Part shown: positions 44,876 through 59,641 of the stretch, piece after piece
Layout: every line of letters starts with the position of its first letter
How positions within the stretch are numbered: position 1 is the first letter of the stretch
Program-made: the position numbers and the translations under genes
Notes under the pieces: model-generated
The model's input: only the letters and a program-made list of their open reading frames with translations
Database searches by the model: none
What the model was told of the DNA's origin: nothing
Assembly (NCBI GenBank): GCA_023053545.1
Contig: JAKZAN010000004.1
Coordinates: 496,001-560,000, forward strand
Direction: 5' to 3'
Length of the DNA stretch: 64,000 nucleotides
Source: Lepidurus packardi
Lineage: Eukaryota; Arthropoda; Branchiopoda; Notostraca; Triopsidae

Positions 44876-45563
44876 AATTTTCTGAATTATAACACTACAC
44901 TTGTTTAAACAATTCAAAGATGCAAGTTCTCGAAAATATGGGCAAATCGTACTACTTAACAAAAGCTTATATCACAACGTTCTTCTGCAATATTGAAAAT
45001 GCGCTTATTTCCTTCTGGGAAGTCCAAAACAACCACATGCCCTACGCACTAGCAAGACTAAGCAGTATAATAAGGCTGCCCTTGTGTCTTGCAAACGGGT
45101 CGCCAAGGGCTGGAGCGCCAAGTGCGGCATTAGGGCTTTTTTCATCTACTTGTTTGGCGGGACACACAATGTTATACACAGTGCTGTTAACTTATAAATA
45201 CGTTTACAAGAATCACTGAGTTATTTAATTTAGGATGTGTGTAAGATGACTCTGATTGAAACTTATTATTTTACAGAATACTTTTTTATCATAATTTATA
45301 TGCATTTATACAATCACAGATAATATAAGTTTTGAAAAGACAAAATGCGTTTTCTTGAAATGAGGAATAGTTCCTAGCTTTACCTATTAGCGCCGCCACT
45401 TTCGTAATCTTTTTAGAGGCCCTTTGTCAACTCCTTGCTGCTGTTGTCGTTCATATCCTTCATTAGAGAAAGGAAAGCTTGAGAAGTGTTGTTATGAAAT
45501 TCGTTGCCAAGCTTGGTCTATTTTGTAGTTTTCACTATTAATTAGAACGGAAATTCCGCAAAA
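44876..45563. other. Divergent intergenic region between EEF1AKMT1 and CDC5L
   Basis: 688 bp separate the two start codons, so a shared bidirectional promoter is likely in the ancestral arrangement. Frames here are shadows without domain features. Confidence 0.5.
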
Positions 45564-47330
<1,767 letters not shown>

Positions 47331-47339
47331 TTGATTCAA

Positions 47340-49500
47340 TTTTTTATCTTTTATATTTTTTTTCCGTTTTTATTTTTAATTGTTTATGAATTTTGCCTCC
47401 TTAATGTTTTAACCATTTGTTATCTTTTATTTTTTATAAGTTTTTTATATTTAGTTTTTATACATTTCGTATCTTGTATGTTTTAAAATATAAATGTGTT
47501 TTTTTTTTAATTAATTTTTAATACAGAATTAAGGCTTTGGTATACCTTAGCTCCGTATAGGCGGTTAGCATGGGGAATTCCGGAACAACTTTTTGAGAAA
47601 AACAGCGCATTTAGTGAAAAAATTCTTTGACTGTAATCTTGAGCTTGCTAACAGGTAGTGCACAAGTAATACACAAGTTTTTCCAATAAATAATAAATTC
47701 GAAATATGCCAATGAAGTAAATGATTGTGAAGTGCGACATCTTTCCGTTACTCCAGATTGAACTAAACTATCATTCTAGGGTTTATCTTAATTCAGCCTT
47801 ATTTGACGCCTAAATGCGGATAAGTTGGATCGAAGTTCAATTACTGCGAATGGAACATTCTTTCATGGAGTCTTAGATGCTTTTCGAAGATACTATCTTT
47901 GAACAACAGATATATCTGTTGAATATAGGGTATTAATACTTTGAAGATATAGAAAATATATAGAAAATGATATATGATATGAAAATGATATAGAAAATAA
48001 GATATAATGTACAAATAAATGGCTTTTATTCGAATAGCATTTATATAAAAGCAATCTTGAAAAGATTTGTATTTTGAATGGAAGGGACAGAATGCATTGT
48101 AGAGAAACAGAAATGTTAGATAACGTGCATCGTAAATCTGCTTATAGTTTTGTAGTGAATTCATAATCAGGAATTCTCTGTGCACGCTGCACTATATTAG
48201 TAGATGATTTACGGTCCACGCACTCGCATGTTTTAGCAGGCTAGGAATAGGATATCACTTTTTTATAAGTGATGCATGTCAACTAGGTTTAGTGATACAT
48301 TTTTTCTCTTTAGTCTCTTCCACTCTGCGTTTAAAGCGAAATACATCATATTTCCCCTACGTAGATCCATTAGTTCCTTCTATTGACTAGGGGAACCCTT
48401 TTAGCTACAAAATAGGCGATAAAATGTACTTTGTTGCCAAGCGATTTACTAGTAACAGGTAACAAAGCTTAGTAGGAGTTAATTATCAAGAACACAGAGT
48501 GACCTGAGAAATGATTCAGTTGATTGTAGGAAGACACAATTAGGTGTTAGCACGGAATTCTACTGTTAGCATAGAAGTGACGTGCTGAATAAGTGTAGTT
48601 CACGAAGCCAGTTTGCCGGCAAAGTACCGGCTCAGAGCTTGTACGTGTCTGCCAGATTCTGTTTATTACTGGTTTCATTACTGGTTTATTACCAGGTTTT
48701 GTCGACAGCGCTTGTGATTGCACTCTGAATTTAGCTACACGCCAACTAAACCATAAGAGACGAAGCTCATCAAATTATAAAGAAATGCACAGCTGAAGAG
48801 GCTAGCAATGTTGCCTAGTACACAAAAGAAGCGTTTGATCTACATGCAAGTTTAAATCATAGCTTGATAAGTCGTGGGATCTACCAGAACTTGACGGATT
48901 TTGTTCTCAGAGGCGGACTACGTCTTTGGGTTGAGAACCAAATGCCGGCAGAAATTACTAATACATGCTATTATATTACTGGCCTAACTGGATTACGGGA
49001 ATACTTCTCGCTTTACAGGAAACGTCTTGAAATTTGACATGGATACTTTGATCTGTAATGAAACTGAGTGCTGGGCATTGCCAGTGAAATGATACCTGCA
49101 ACTGTCCACTTGATGCATACTTGAAACACGCGTATCTGTATCGCCTTCACGAAGCCCTCGGAATCCATACTTTCAAAAACCAGACCCCCCTTGGATGGTT
49201 TTCTGTCGATCGCTATACGAGATTCTTCGGAGTAGACGTGGTTAGCCCGGGCATTATTCAGAGCTCGTGTCTTTGCTAGGCAAACTACAGTAGAATAAAA
49301 AAAAAATCACTTATCCGTCGTAGACACATGGGAAAATCTAAAAATGTTAAATAAATATTAGGCTATGTGTACTCATTCAATATTTCTGTATCCAGTCCAA
49401 TTAACGCCTGTTTATCACTAAACACTCATTGGAGAGAACTAAAAACAGACTGTGAACTTGCGGTAAGAACCAAACTATGAACCGGATTTTGATACACATC
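47340..49500. other. AT-rich intergenic DNA, no gene seen
   Basis: T-rich run at 47337-47530 and a degenerate GATATAGAAAAT microsatellite at 47945-48010. The open frame at 47841-48185 (minus) is low-complexity Phe/Tyr/Ile sequence and is not supported as a gene. TGCCGCTAGGTGG at 49511-49523 repeats 13 bases of the CTCF-like site at 43185-43197. Confidence 0.4.
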
Positions 49501-49559
49501 CTATGCTTCTTGCCGCTAGGTGGATAAGTACTTGAGTGGCTTTTTCCCGTTAACATATC

Positions 49560-50830
49560 TGCACAGCGTTGCAGCAATCCCACGCTCTTTAGAGATGGTG
49601 GGATGGAATGTTAATATGAGAGTCTACTTCCTAGGGTCTGTCAACAATAGCGCACAAGCAATGCCGGATAGCATTAAAGCCATGTCCATTCTCAAGTTGC
49701 CCTATACAAGACTCAACGCAACCATTGTTACAGCTCCTCCCACTTTTGGCTGTACGTAATTGCCTTCCTGTTCGTTAAACAACGTTTATTATTTATTGTT
49801 AATTCAAAATCGTGTATTATGTATTATTGCTACATAATTACTAGGTACATATTTTATCCGCAATGATTCAATTCATGATGAGGATCCACGAAACGACTAC
49901 GAAATGTTCAGTTGCAGCCTGGCAACAACCCAGTTTTCCTGACAAATTCTACTATATCGAGTTCATCTCGAAGCATTATTACTGCTATCACTGAGGTGTT
50001 AGCGCCAACAGCTTCGACTTTTATTCCACTGATAACTACGATGGTTAAGATGACTAGTACGCCCCCTATCAATGCTACTCTTCCAACTGTCACTCAGGCG
50101 ACAACACAATCATGGACATGAACTGCGTCGTTAAATAAACATGACTAATTAAACAGAATCCTAGACATGAGCTAATTTGAATGCAATGTCAACACTTGAG
50201 TTTGTCACAGGTAGCTGGATTAACTTTGACCATAGTGAACGCTGTGATGGTGACTCCGGAAACTTTAGCACCTGTAATAACTGATCCTACTCGTCTGGAG
50301 ACTACGACTTTGCTGTCTACTACTGTAGAGAATACGACCCTCTCATCAGTTCCCACAACAATGCCTACAATAAATGATGCTACGTCTAGCGTCTCTAGCC
50401 AGTCTACTATAAGGTTGATGAATACTACGATTGCAAATGTATCGACAACTCCTGTTTCGGAGTTGTTCAGTCAACGGTCTCTATTAACGTAACGTTTGAC
50501 CCGGACCCATTTCTCAAAAGCCTTGGTTCCTGTAATAACCTCAATATGTTGGGCTGAAATGCATGACAATAAGACACTCTTACCACAGATGGGGTTTTAG
50601 TCTCTCGTATTCACGAAACCGTGACACGGTTTTACGAAAAGCAAAGCTTTTACACCATAACTATTCTCGTAGCAATCAGTGATTAAATTCTACCCGGGCG
50701 AGAAACGATTCAAATGATTTTTCTAAGTGTTATGGCAGCATCTTTTGCCTGCCTGCTTTGTTTACAGGTGGACTGGATCAATTCTTTAAATAAATCTGAT
50801 AAGCCGTTCAAGAGTCAGCCATAATTAGTG
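49560..50830 (+). pseudogene. Mucin-like membrane glycoprotein, decayed tandem copy A
   Basis: It parallels the next gene piece by piece. A non-repetitive extracellular part near 49600-49750 has NNSAQAMPDSIKAMSILKLP and ends ...FGC at a GTACGT donor, like exon 52505-52721 of copy B. Then come Thr/Ser-rich stretches (TTTLLSTTVENTTLSSVPTT) in two frames with a stop at about 50121, TFDPDPFLKSLG where B has DPDPLFKAM, and a C-terminal CLLCLQVDW segment at about 50740-50780, the same transmembrane end as B. Frameshifts and stops interrupt several exons, and no N-terminal exon was found. Confidence 0.6.
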
Positions 50831-51593
50831 ATCCCATCAAGCTGGTACACAATTGACAGCCGATACTTTTGCTGTTTCCTAGGCCGAACAACGTATATTA
50901 TTGGCTACACTTGGAATATTACTAGCTAATTGCTTACTATAAACACATTCACGAGACAAAAGTTGCCTTCCTTCCTTTCGTCTTACAAATATTCTAACAC
51001 GATTTGAATCATAAATGATTCTGGGCGCACTATCGTATCCGTTGCTATATCTAACTTGATTCTCTTGTAAGCTAAGGCTATGTTGAAAAAAGTAGAGTAC
51101 AATTCTATACCATTGGGATTTAAGCATTCATATCCAGCCAACAAAAACCAAACAGACCTGCATTGGTACAGTATGGGGGAATTATTTCTGCTCGATACCT
51201 GAGGTGGTGCCGCAGTAATGGCTCTCCTTCTGGCTCGTTAAAGGTAACCCAGCTATAAATTGAACTTTTGCGAGAATCCGAACAGGTGAAACACGGATGG
51301 TAAAAAGAGCTATAATCAATAATGCACTTGCGTGGAAGGACCGTTATTCATCAAGTCCTTCAAGACATGATCGTGTAAGTACCTACTCCAATGCAATGGT
51401 TCCTGCGAACTGACTCAAGAAGCTACCTTCCACGCAGTATACATCAAAACCACTCTCCGAGCAACAATCCAGAACTCGCTTGAATAGATCAGACTGTTCA
51501 GTGTCGGTTAACGTTTTCTTTTGAGCAAAAATGATGTACTCGTCGTACATCTCTAGCTTTCTCGGTAACCACCCATTCCGGATCGAAAGTTAA

Positions 51594-53849
51594 TGTTCCC
51601 TAACCATAATCTTTGCAACAATTGCAGTGATACTGATTTCTGTTCATTTACCAACTGGATTAAGCTGTCCTTCTTGGTGGCCTTGGTGTCCCGACACTTC
51701 CAATAATACAGCAATCACAACAACAAGGCCTTCAATGACCACGCAGGCTGGGTTCTCTTGCAAGTGCCAATCTAACCCATGGAATCGCAATACGAGAATC
51801 CGACTAGTCACTGATCTAATGGAAGTCGCTTTTCAAACAATTACGAATGACGCAATCAATAGAACATACCCATTCCAATCCAGGTCAGGCAATCATTTTA
51901 CGCTCAACGACACATTTGGCTCTCTTGTCAATTCTGCCTCGAAGTCAGACGTCTTTGCCTTTCTACTGGCAGGGGGCCTGTTTACCACAGCGTGGAACCA
52001 AGTTACACAGGGTATACCTATCGTTATTTCGCCCGAGTTTTGAACCTAACCCCAGAATTAGATTACTCAGACAACGGAACTTCACTAACCCAGGTTTTCG
52101 ATCAATTCTACGTTTACCCGCTGGCTAATGCGCTACAAAGCATTGCCGTGGAGCATGGTACTTCAGTTGGAGTGTTTCGAGCAGGCCAAACCAAGACGTA
52201 TGATGGTGTTTGTTCACTACAAAACAACCTAGACAACGACCCACCCAGTAACTTAACCGCTTATCTTTGGCAACAGCAGTGTAACATAAGTGCGTTGTCC
52301 CTTTTGAGCTTATAAGACTTTCCGAACCTATAATTTAAAACGTACACAGATCTAATGTACTTGGTCGGCTTTTCGCTCAATTCAACTTGCTTTAATGGAA
52401 CTAGCGATGACATTTTGCTGCCAACAAATATTGAAACAGCAGTAGGAGCATAATTTCTTCTTAATTTCACATAATTTTTTCTTATCTAATTAACCATGTG
52501 TTAGTTTGACAATCATTTTATGTCGAACTACAGTCGCTTCGTTCGCTCAGCAGTCTTCTACTCCAAAGCAAGTGGTGCATTGGACGTCTTGGTGGGGCTC
52601 TACTTTAGATCAAATGAATCCATATGGGGAATAGATCGAGTATTGCAGAATATGAGTAGGATCAAAGGAACGTATTGTGGAGGAGTCTATGTGGCATCCA
52701 CCCAATTCGTCCTCGTGAACTGTGAGCTCTGCTATTTTCCATTAACATCCCCAATTCAGTCAACTAATTCTCCGCAGGTACTTGGTATAGTCCAGAAAAT
52801 CTTACGAGAGTATGTATGAATGTGACTAATCCTACCGTTGTGACTACCAATGTGACTAATCCTACCGTTCCCAGTTCAAGTTTGATTTTAACTGAAACAG
52901 CGATAGTAACTGCAGACACAACCCTTGCGGAAACTACCGTTGCTACAACTCCATTAGTAACGCCATCGCCTCAGGCCACTTCTATTACTGAAACCAGCTC
53001 TACGACTTTAACCACCATTCCGGCTACCATTTCGCTCATTTCCTCAACGGCACCTAGCACGTTATCACTGTCTTCACTCCCTGTCCCAGGTACTCAGCAA
53101 TCCGTCGATGGGATTAATAGCAGCGCTACAACTCGCGAGAATCAAAGTTTGCCAACAAATCTTCCAGACTCGAACAAAACTGTAGGTCCTACCCTCCAAG
53201 CTAATGCTATTGATGTTTCCACTTGGAGCCCGAATATAACTGTAAAAGAACTTTCATCTACGACTACTCCAGGATCAGGACAAAATGTAGTATCATCTGT
53301 GGTGCAGTCCCAAGTAAGGAAAGAGGAATATAACCTCTGGTTTTCAGACAATTTCTCTAAGATTAAGACTAAGACTATTTTAGATTACGATTAAGACTAT
53401 TTTAATAAGACTAAGACTATGCAGGTAACCAACAACGTTAACGGAAGTACGATTACAATGACAACTGCTGTTTCCGATAAGAATGCAACGACTTATGATC
53501 CGGACCCGTTGTTCAAGGCTATGGCACCGTTAATGACAAAGAAATACAACGGTAGGCCACATCAATATAGCAGAAAAAATAATAATTGACAACTGACGGC
53601 TTAATTAGATCCGCTGCTTCTGCGTCATGTGGGAACAATGAGCCCCGTGACGTCAAATACTAATTTCTACTGGATTACCATACCGATTTGCATTGGTAAG
53701 ATTTAAAAACTACCTTTGCAACTCAATTCTGACAGTCAGCTTTATTTGTAGGTGCTATTATCCTGTCTGTGCTCTGCCTGCTTTGCTTGCAAGTTGACTG
53801 GCTTATGGTATGCAGCAAGAAAAATGACTCGAAGCAATTAATCAATTAA
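51594..53849 (+). CDS. Mucin-like type I membrane glycoprotein (copy B)
   Basis: In-phase exons: 51594-52289, 52350-52441, 52505-52721, 52778-53313, 53425-53551, 53609-53695 and 53752-53849. A hydrophobic, signal-like start (IIFATIAVILISVHL) leads to a Cys-bearing ectodomain with many N-glycosylation sites (FVRSAVFYSKASGALDVLVG; NCTW at an exon junction). A 170-residue Thr/Ser/Pro-rich region follows (TNPTVVTTNVTNPTVPSSSL), then DPDPLFKAM, a transmembrane helix split over two exons (TIPICIGAIILSVLCLLCLQ) and a short basic tail ending KQLIN. The first exon needs one extra G in the G-run near 52011 to stay in frame, and its start codon is not identified. The role is unknown; it looks like a cell-surface mucin. 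Confidence 0.6.
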
Positions 53850-53991
53850 ACTCCTCAGTCAGTCCTAATCCCATATTTTACATCACGTTGACTGCAGTGT
53901 TAATTTAAAGCTCACAAGTAACTACCACGAAGTAGAATCATTGATGCCTGTGTGATTTTTCGTGTATAAATAAAAAAAAAGATCACGTTAA

Positions 53992-55510
53992 GGCCCCGGT
54001 CTAGCTTATCCTCTTATGGGCGACTAACATGTTAATTTTTGGAGGCAGTTGTGCGATAAGTATGACTTATTTTCTAAAAAGTTCTTGACAGTAATGTAAC
54101 TATAAGTAATCGGCTTCATTTGACGGAGAGTTTCAAAAAGAAAAAAGTTTGTAAATTTGCTTTTAAGAAATGAATATTGCAACTTTGTCCTGGGTGACAT
54201 TTTTCACAATCTGGCTTCGCCACATAAAGCACGATGTTTAAAATGAATTTTAGTGCAAGAATTTAAAAATCTTGTAAGTAGTTTTTTCAAAATTGCTTGC
54301 AAATGTTAACAAACTTTAGCCTCTGAATTGTGCTGCCACCCTTTTGCAGTGGGCATAAGAGAAAGTTGAAGTCAGCGCAGGGAAACGGGGCGTAAATCAA
54401 GGAAAACTGATGAAAGCCAAAAGTGAGCCCCGGTATCACATAAGCACGCCTATAGAGACGATAATATGTATTGCAGGCAGGGGCGTCGCGAGGGGGGGGT
54501 TTGTGGAGGGGGGGGGGGGGAGTGAACACCCCCCCCCCCCCCAATAATTGGCCAAAAATTGATTCGGTAAAATTTGGGTCGCCGTCGGTAAAATTCCGAA
54601 AATGAAAATAAAATTTTCAAATGCTACAATAGATAAAATGAATCTCGTAGAAGCTACCCCTGGTGAGGTCTGTTGTTAATGTCCATTACAGTACCTTTAA
54701 AAAAAATACTATAATACAGTCGGTAAAATCGTCAACTACAGTCGGTAAAACTAAGGTCTTCACCCCCCAATGGAAACCCCCTCGCGACGCCCCTTATTGC
54801 AGGAAATATTATTTTCCTTTCCTTCGTCCAGCTAGCTATGAAAGAATAGCATGGAAGGTATGCCGCGCCTACTGGGCGCGGTTTGTTTGTTGGTAAACAA
54901 TAGTAACGTAAACAGATATGTGAAAACATAATAATAAAAACAATAATTGTTAGACTATCAATATTCTTCAATAATGAAAAAGGAATTTTCTGTTTTTCTC
55001 TTTTCTAATGAAACTTACGCCGGTTATTCTATGTTGACTGTTGATTTACATGATAGTAAAATAGCTATAGCGTTATCACATTCATAACAGCTAAAAGTCT
55101 ACTGTATGCTTTATTCTTTTAGTTTGTTTTTCAACATGAAAGCTATGGTACGTTCTTGTTATAACAGTTATGATTTACGTGTTATTCATTTGCGGAAATT
55201 TTAAAATGCACCAGATTAAGCCAATGCTGTCTAACAACGGACTACATTTACAAGAAACGCCAATTCTAAACTTGTCCGTGTTACTTCAATAAGCCAATGA
55301 CAGACCTGTAGCCAATAATATTTTAGGTAAGTCTATCTATATTTAGTAGACGCTACCTACAACTCACTGTCCACGAAGTTTCGCGCTAGTTGCAGTTACT
55401 GCCATCTGTTGTTAACATCTGTTAATATAACATAGAGGAGCTTCATTAAGAAAAAACACTGGTGACATCTATTAGCGGAAAAGAATCTCCAAAGTTGCTG
55501 AACCGGGGCC
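53992..55510. mobile_element. piggyBac-like non-autonomous element with TTAA duplication
   Basis: Inverted ends GGCCCCGGTCTAGC (from 53992) and GCTGAACCGGGGCC (to 55510), each flanked by TTAA (53988-53991, 55511-55514), the target site of piggyBac elements. The 1.5-kb interior has no transposase frame and contains the nested hAT-type MITE at 54478. The terminal repeat agrees at 12 of 14 bases. Confidence 0.7.
54478..54795. mobile_element. hAT-type MITE, copy 2, nested
   Basis: Same family as 44087-44388 but in opposite orientation (the TCGGTAAA blocks are reversed). Perfect 8-bp target duplication ATTGCAGG (54470-54477, 54796-54803). The right end reads CCCCTT instead of CCCCTG. A long G run then C run follows the left end, probably expanded by slippage. 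Confidence 0.88.
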
Positions 55511-55729
55511 TTAACCTTAATCTTTTCTTGCTTCGCCATTGTTGATTACCAATAAACAAAGGACCCGAGTGATAAATGTCTAGTGCAGCTGTGACCTTAC
55601 GATCGATCGTTTTCTTCCCTTGACCTCTTGTCTGTGTTCAAAGGGTTGCGGGGGTAACTACCCAAACTTCTTATGACGAGCACTTCCTTTCCCGGTCAAG
55701 GACTTAATTTTAGATTCGTTAAATATTGC

Positions 55730-56240
55730 GCAAATGGCAGGCAAGAAGATATGGATTATACTGGGTCCTCTGCCTGAAACAGCAGATGATAATCGCTATA
55801 TTCTGGTTGTCGGGGATTTGTTCACAAAGTGCGTGGAGGCATATCCTATTCCAGATCAGTGAAGCCAGTACTATCGCCACCAAGCTGTATGGGGAGTACA
55901 CTAGCAGGTATGGAGTGCCGCTTCAGCTTCATTCCGATCCAGGTAGAAATTTGGAACCAAGAACTGTGAGCGTAATGTGCCGGTTGCTCGAAAATCAGAA
56001 CTACTCCATACCATCCGGAGAGTGACGGATTAAGGAGTGAGGCCTCATTAACCTCATCGACGAAGGTGATGAAACCTGGGATACCGTGTTGCCTAGTGTT
56101 TTACTTGCGTATGGGACGAGTATTGAAAGTTCCTCGCCTTTCACTCCTGCACGTTTACAATTTGGTAGAGAGTTGTTCTTACCAGAAGATATAGTTTTCG
56201 GTGGTGGTAACTGGCAAGTGGTACCAGTTTCAACGTCTCA
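55730..56240 (+). pseudogene. Ty3/Gypsy integrase fragment
   Basis: ILGPLPETADDNRYILVVGD, then DLFTKCVEAYPIPDQ followed by a stop, then IATKLYGEYTSRYGVPLQ in another frame, and after further shifts LPSVLLAYGTSIESSSPFTP and FGRELFLPE. This is the integrase catalytic core and C-terminal side of Ty3/Gypsy polymerases, with at least two frame breaks. No LTRs were found. Confidence 0.8.
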
Positions 56241-56404
56241 GTACGCGGCAAAGTGGAAGAAAACCCTATCGTTTTCAAAGACAAGATCAGCAAAGGTAAA
56301 AGTTATTCTGAAATTAATTCTGAAATCAACAGAGAAGGTCATTCGTAAAGACACACTTGTAAAACTGGCTATAAAAGTTATAAACTGGTTATCCTTCGAT
56401 CTAG

Positions 56405-57711
56405 GAAGGACTCACAACTTCCAAATTTGCCTTGGTACCCGACGAGGTACCAAGCCTTCCAAGCAGGCCAGAAGAGCAGTGGGTTTGCGAAGCTGGCGCC
56501 ATCTCCTGCATCTATATATCATCAAGAACCAAGACATGGCCTAATGCCTTTGAGAGATGTACTGCGCTAGGTGACATGCTACCGTTTTGGGTTGGGTCCG
56601 AGGTACGTGTCGAAGTTTCATTCGACCTAGTTTACACTTCAAAATGTATAGGACACACCGCCAATTACGGATGAAACCAACGCGACGTCTTGGTCCTCGT
56701 TACACTGGGATGCCGACAGATGGCATGAGTTCAATGAAGATACATATTCACCTGGTAATCACTTCGTATTTATCAAAATGCCCAAAATGTTCCCTAATTA
56801 CACATAGCATTTGGTAGCTCATGTAGATAGTTGGACTGCAAGTGAAGCAGTTGTGCATCACATAACCAAGGGGGCGCACTGCTTCGCCATTAGCAGCCCA
56901 ACTCTGGCGGGTCACAAATGCACTATTACACTTCTATTCTTGTGTATCACATCGAAAGCTACGTTCAATGAAACACAGCGGAAATTAAGTAAGTCGTTGA
57001 AACAGTTTAGGCACAATAATAACAACTTCACCCTTATGTTTACAGGGCTTCCTCTGAAAGAAGTAATCGACATTCAGTTTAAAAAAATAACCGGACCGGA
57101 TCCTGGAACAGAAGTTGTTCGCTGCATACCAAATTTTCAATACGCATATGACAACCTGAAAGACAGGCCATTCAACATTGTATGGATACGGACGGCGCTT
57201 ATTTTCCTAAAGAAAGAATCAAACAAAGCGACCACAGCACGGTAAAACACGACTGGCTCCCGTATACCTTAAGGCAGGAGCATTTTTTTCCGAAAAGTAC
57301 AAGACGTACAAAACCTCTTAACAGTAACGCATGTAATATTCATAGGTCAGGCGTGACAATTTGAACCTTTTTTATTTCAGCCTTCACTGATTTGAGAAAT
57401 GCAAATTAGTTTTTCATTTACCAAAAAAGCAAAATTCCGTATTTGAAACAGTCACGCCCTAGAACTTATTTAGCGGTATTTTTAAAAATAAACTTATAAA
57501 GTTACCCTGCTTGCCGTTTTATGCACAGAAGCAATGCGTGTTCATATACGCATCATGCAAAGTACGGCTTCTTGCGGCAGCTGTGCGTAACAAGCTGAGC
57601 TATACGGGTGCCAGTAAGCAAGACAATGAGATGGATCTTTGTTACCAAGTTTCGGGGTACTTTGTAGACTTTGACCGTACCGTATCAACACTTGACCAAA
57701 GACGCATGTGA
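56405..57711 (+). CDS. C-type-lectin-like secreted or surface protein, partial model
   Basis: In-phase exons at 56405-56602, 56652-56754, 56818-56988 and 57046-57179, then a further exon from 57539. The first three build a C-type-lectin-like pattern: WVCEAGAISC, FERCTALGDMLPFWVG, SSLHWDADRWHEF, HCFAISSP, HKC and FLC. The next exons hold VVRCIPNFQYAYDNLKDRPF and QCVFIYASCKVRLLAAAVRN, which I do not recognise. The 5' exon is not found, and the frame breaks near 57700, after which VRYLGSFYGNRSQ continues in another frame up to the arm boundary at 57860. No Ca-binding EPN/QPD motif is visible, so sugar binding is doubtful. Confidence 0.5.
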
Positions 57712-58657
57712 AGTAAGGTACTTGGGTTCCTTTTACGGTAACCGTTCCCAAGTGATTGAAGTAGCCACTCTGTCGAGGGACCAACTGGGGTTGAACGTTA
57801 GGGTTCCTGCATCTTTAGACTATATTCGCCAGATAGGAGAGGTATGTTCGTACTAATGAATGGTTCTACCAGTAAAAGTTTTTCGTTCAGCGCTGCAGCC
57901 CAAAGAACAAGTCGAGAGTGCTAATGATTCACCGTTTGAATGTACGAAATTAAGATCTTTTTGACCAGATTTGTCTGTGAATTTTTGGGAACATCCGATT
58001 CGCCAAAGTTTTTCGTCAGTTCGTCGATGTTGGCGAATTGAAGACAAGGTTGGACATGCCTGACTTATAGTCTACAATATAGCTTCAATTCTTCTCTGCA
58101 GATTATGGATACAATTGTTAAAAGAGGGATTTAACCGAAACTTGACATTCATGTATGAAGAGAGTGGCTCATGTTGTAAATACGGTCAGGCCTGTCCTTG
58201 AAACGATGCTAAAGGAATCACGGATTCATGAGGTCAAGTTCGTGTTTGGTGTACTTTACCGTCACGATTTTGTATTATGTGTATTTTGTCGAGTATTTTT
58301 TGGGTGGTTATGAATGTATGACTGCTTGTAATAATTTCCTTTTCCAGGGAAAGAAATGAAAATTTGAGATATTACATTGAGAGTGTGTCTCTTGAGCTAG
58401 TGTACGACCTTTCTAATGCAGACGTCGAACTTGGGTGTTTTGTTCACCAAGGGCCAGACGACCTTCACCCAATTGGTATGGGCGGAAGCTCTTCACATTG
58501 CGGTTTTCTGGACAATGAGAGGAACGAAACCTCTTCTGCATTTCCAATGGAACAAACGAAAGTAAAAGCGAAATCCATGAGGGGTAAAGATCGCCCTTCA
58601 CCGGAGGAAACTCCATAGATGCTGGCAAAAGGTTGAGCGTGTTCCCGTTGACCCAGG

Positions 58658-58665
58658 TATAAAAG
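58658..58665 (+). promoter_or_regulatory. TATA box of cuticle gene 11
   Basis: TATAAAAG 61 bp upstream of the spliced ATG. Confidence 0.7.
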
Positions 58666-58725
58666 CACAGGTTGTGGTTCAGACTAATCAGTTCAGTCTC
58701 ACACTCTGAAGCCTTCAAACCAACA

Positions 58726-59295
58726 ATGAAGTTCTTTTTGATCGCGGCTTTGTTGGCTGTTGCCTCCGCAAATAGCATGTACCATGCGGCTTCTTCCAGC
58801 AACGCAATGCGCCCGGAGATCACCCTTGTGAGCCAAAGCGATGTCCGCAACCCAGACGGAAGCAGCCAATGGAGGTAGGTTTCTTTTAACAAATAATTTG
58901 ATATTCTTTGAATTTTAATCTATGTATTTTATAGCTACGAATTATCTGACGGCACGACCCGTGAAGAAGCTCAAGTCCAGAAGCTGATCGGCAACGAAAT
59001 GGGCAACACCAACCGCGGATCTTCGTCTTTCATTACCCCCGAAGGTCGACGCATCGCTTTGACCTGGGTTGCTGACGAGAACGGATTCCGACCCATGGGT
59101 GACCACTTGCCCGTCGCCCCCGAATACACCCCGGAAGTCGCCGCCGTGTGGGCCACCGTCCGTCCCCCAACCTACTCTGCCTCAGCTTACGCTGCCCCAT
59201 CCTATGTTGCCCCCGCCACCTACCGTACCCCCGCGTATGTTGCTCCCGTCACCTACCGTGCACCCGCTGTCTACCCGGCCCCTTCTCGTTACTAA
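58726..59295 (+). CDS. RR-1-type cuticle protein (cuticle gene 11, mirror of gene 5)
   Basis: Exons 58726-58874 and 58935-59295, 169 residues. The signal peptide MKFFLIAALLAVASANS and MYHAASSSNAMRPEITLV differ from gene 5 at two positions. The core YELSDGTTREEAQVQKLIG and LTWVADENGFRPMGDHLP is the same except for LIGNEMG in place of MIGTEMG. The tail has one AYVAP-type unit fewer. An upstream ATG at 58672 lies in the 5' UTR and is in the same frame, but the signal peptide shows that 58726 is the real start. Confidence 0.9.
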
Positions 59296-59641
59296 ATGGT
59301 CAAAAATTGCCCCTAGATAGAAGATTTATTTATTAATAAATATTACGACGCAAAACAACTGTGTACATTGATTGACTTAATATATACAAACGAAAACTCT
59401 TGAGCACAACCTACTCAACTTAGATAATTAGTATCGAAATTGATAGTGAGACTGTAGTAAGTTAGAAGTGAATGTAAATGTTGCATTCCTTAGTCTTATT
59501 ACCCTTGAGACTAACTGACCTTTCTCTTCAAACTACTAACTGATTACGATTTAAATCCGTTTGACCTACTTCTTTGTACATACTTCATATTTGCTATCAA
59601 TACAGTTTGATGTCTTTACCCAAGCTTGTGGTTTACCACAG

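Noticed and set aside
47841-48185. 114-codon minus-strand frame rich in Phe, Tyr and Ile
   Set aside because: Low-complexity translation of AT-rich microsatellite DNA with no start context or neighbours.
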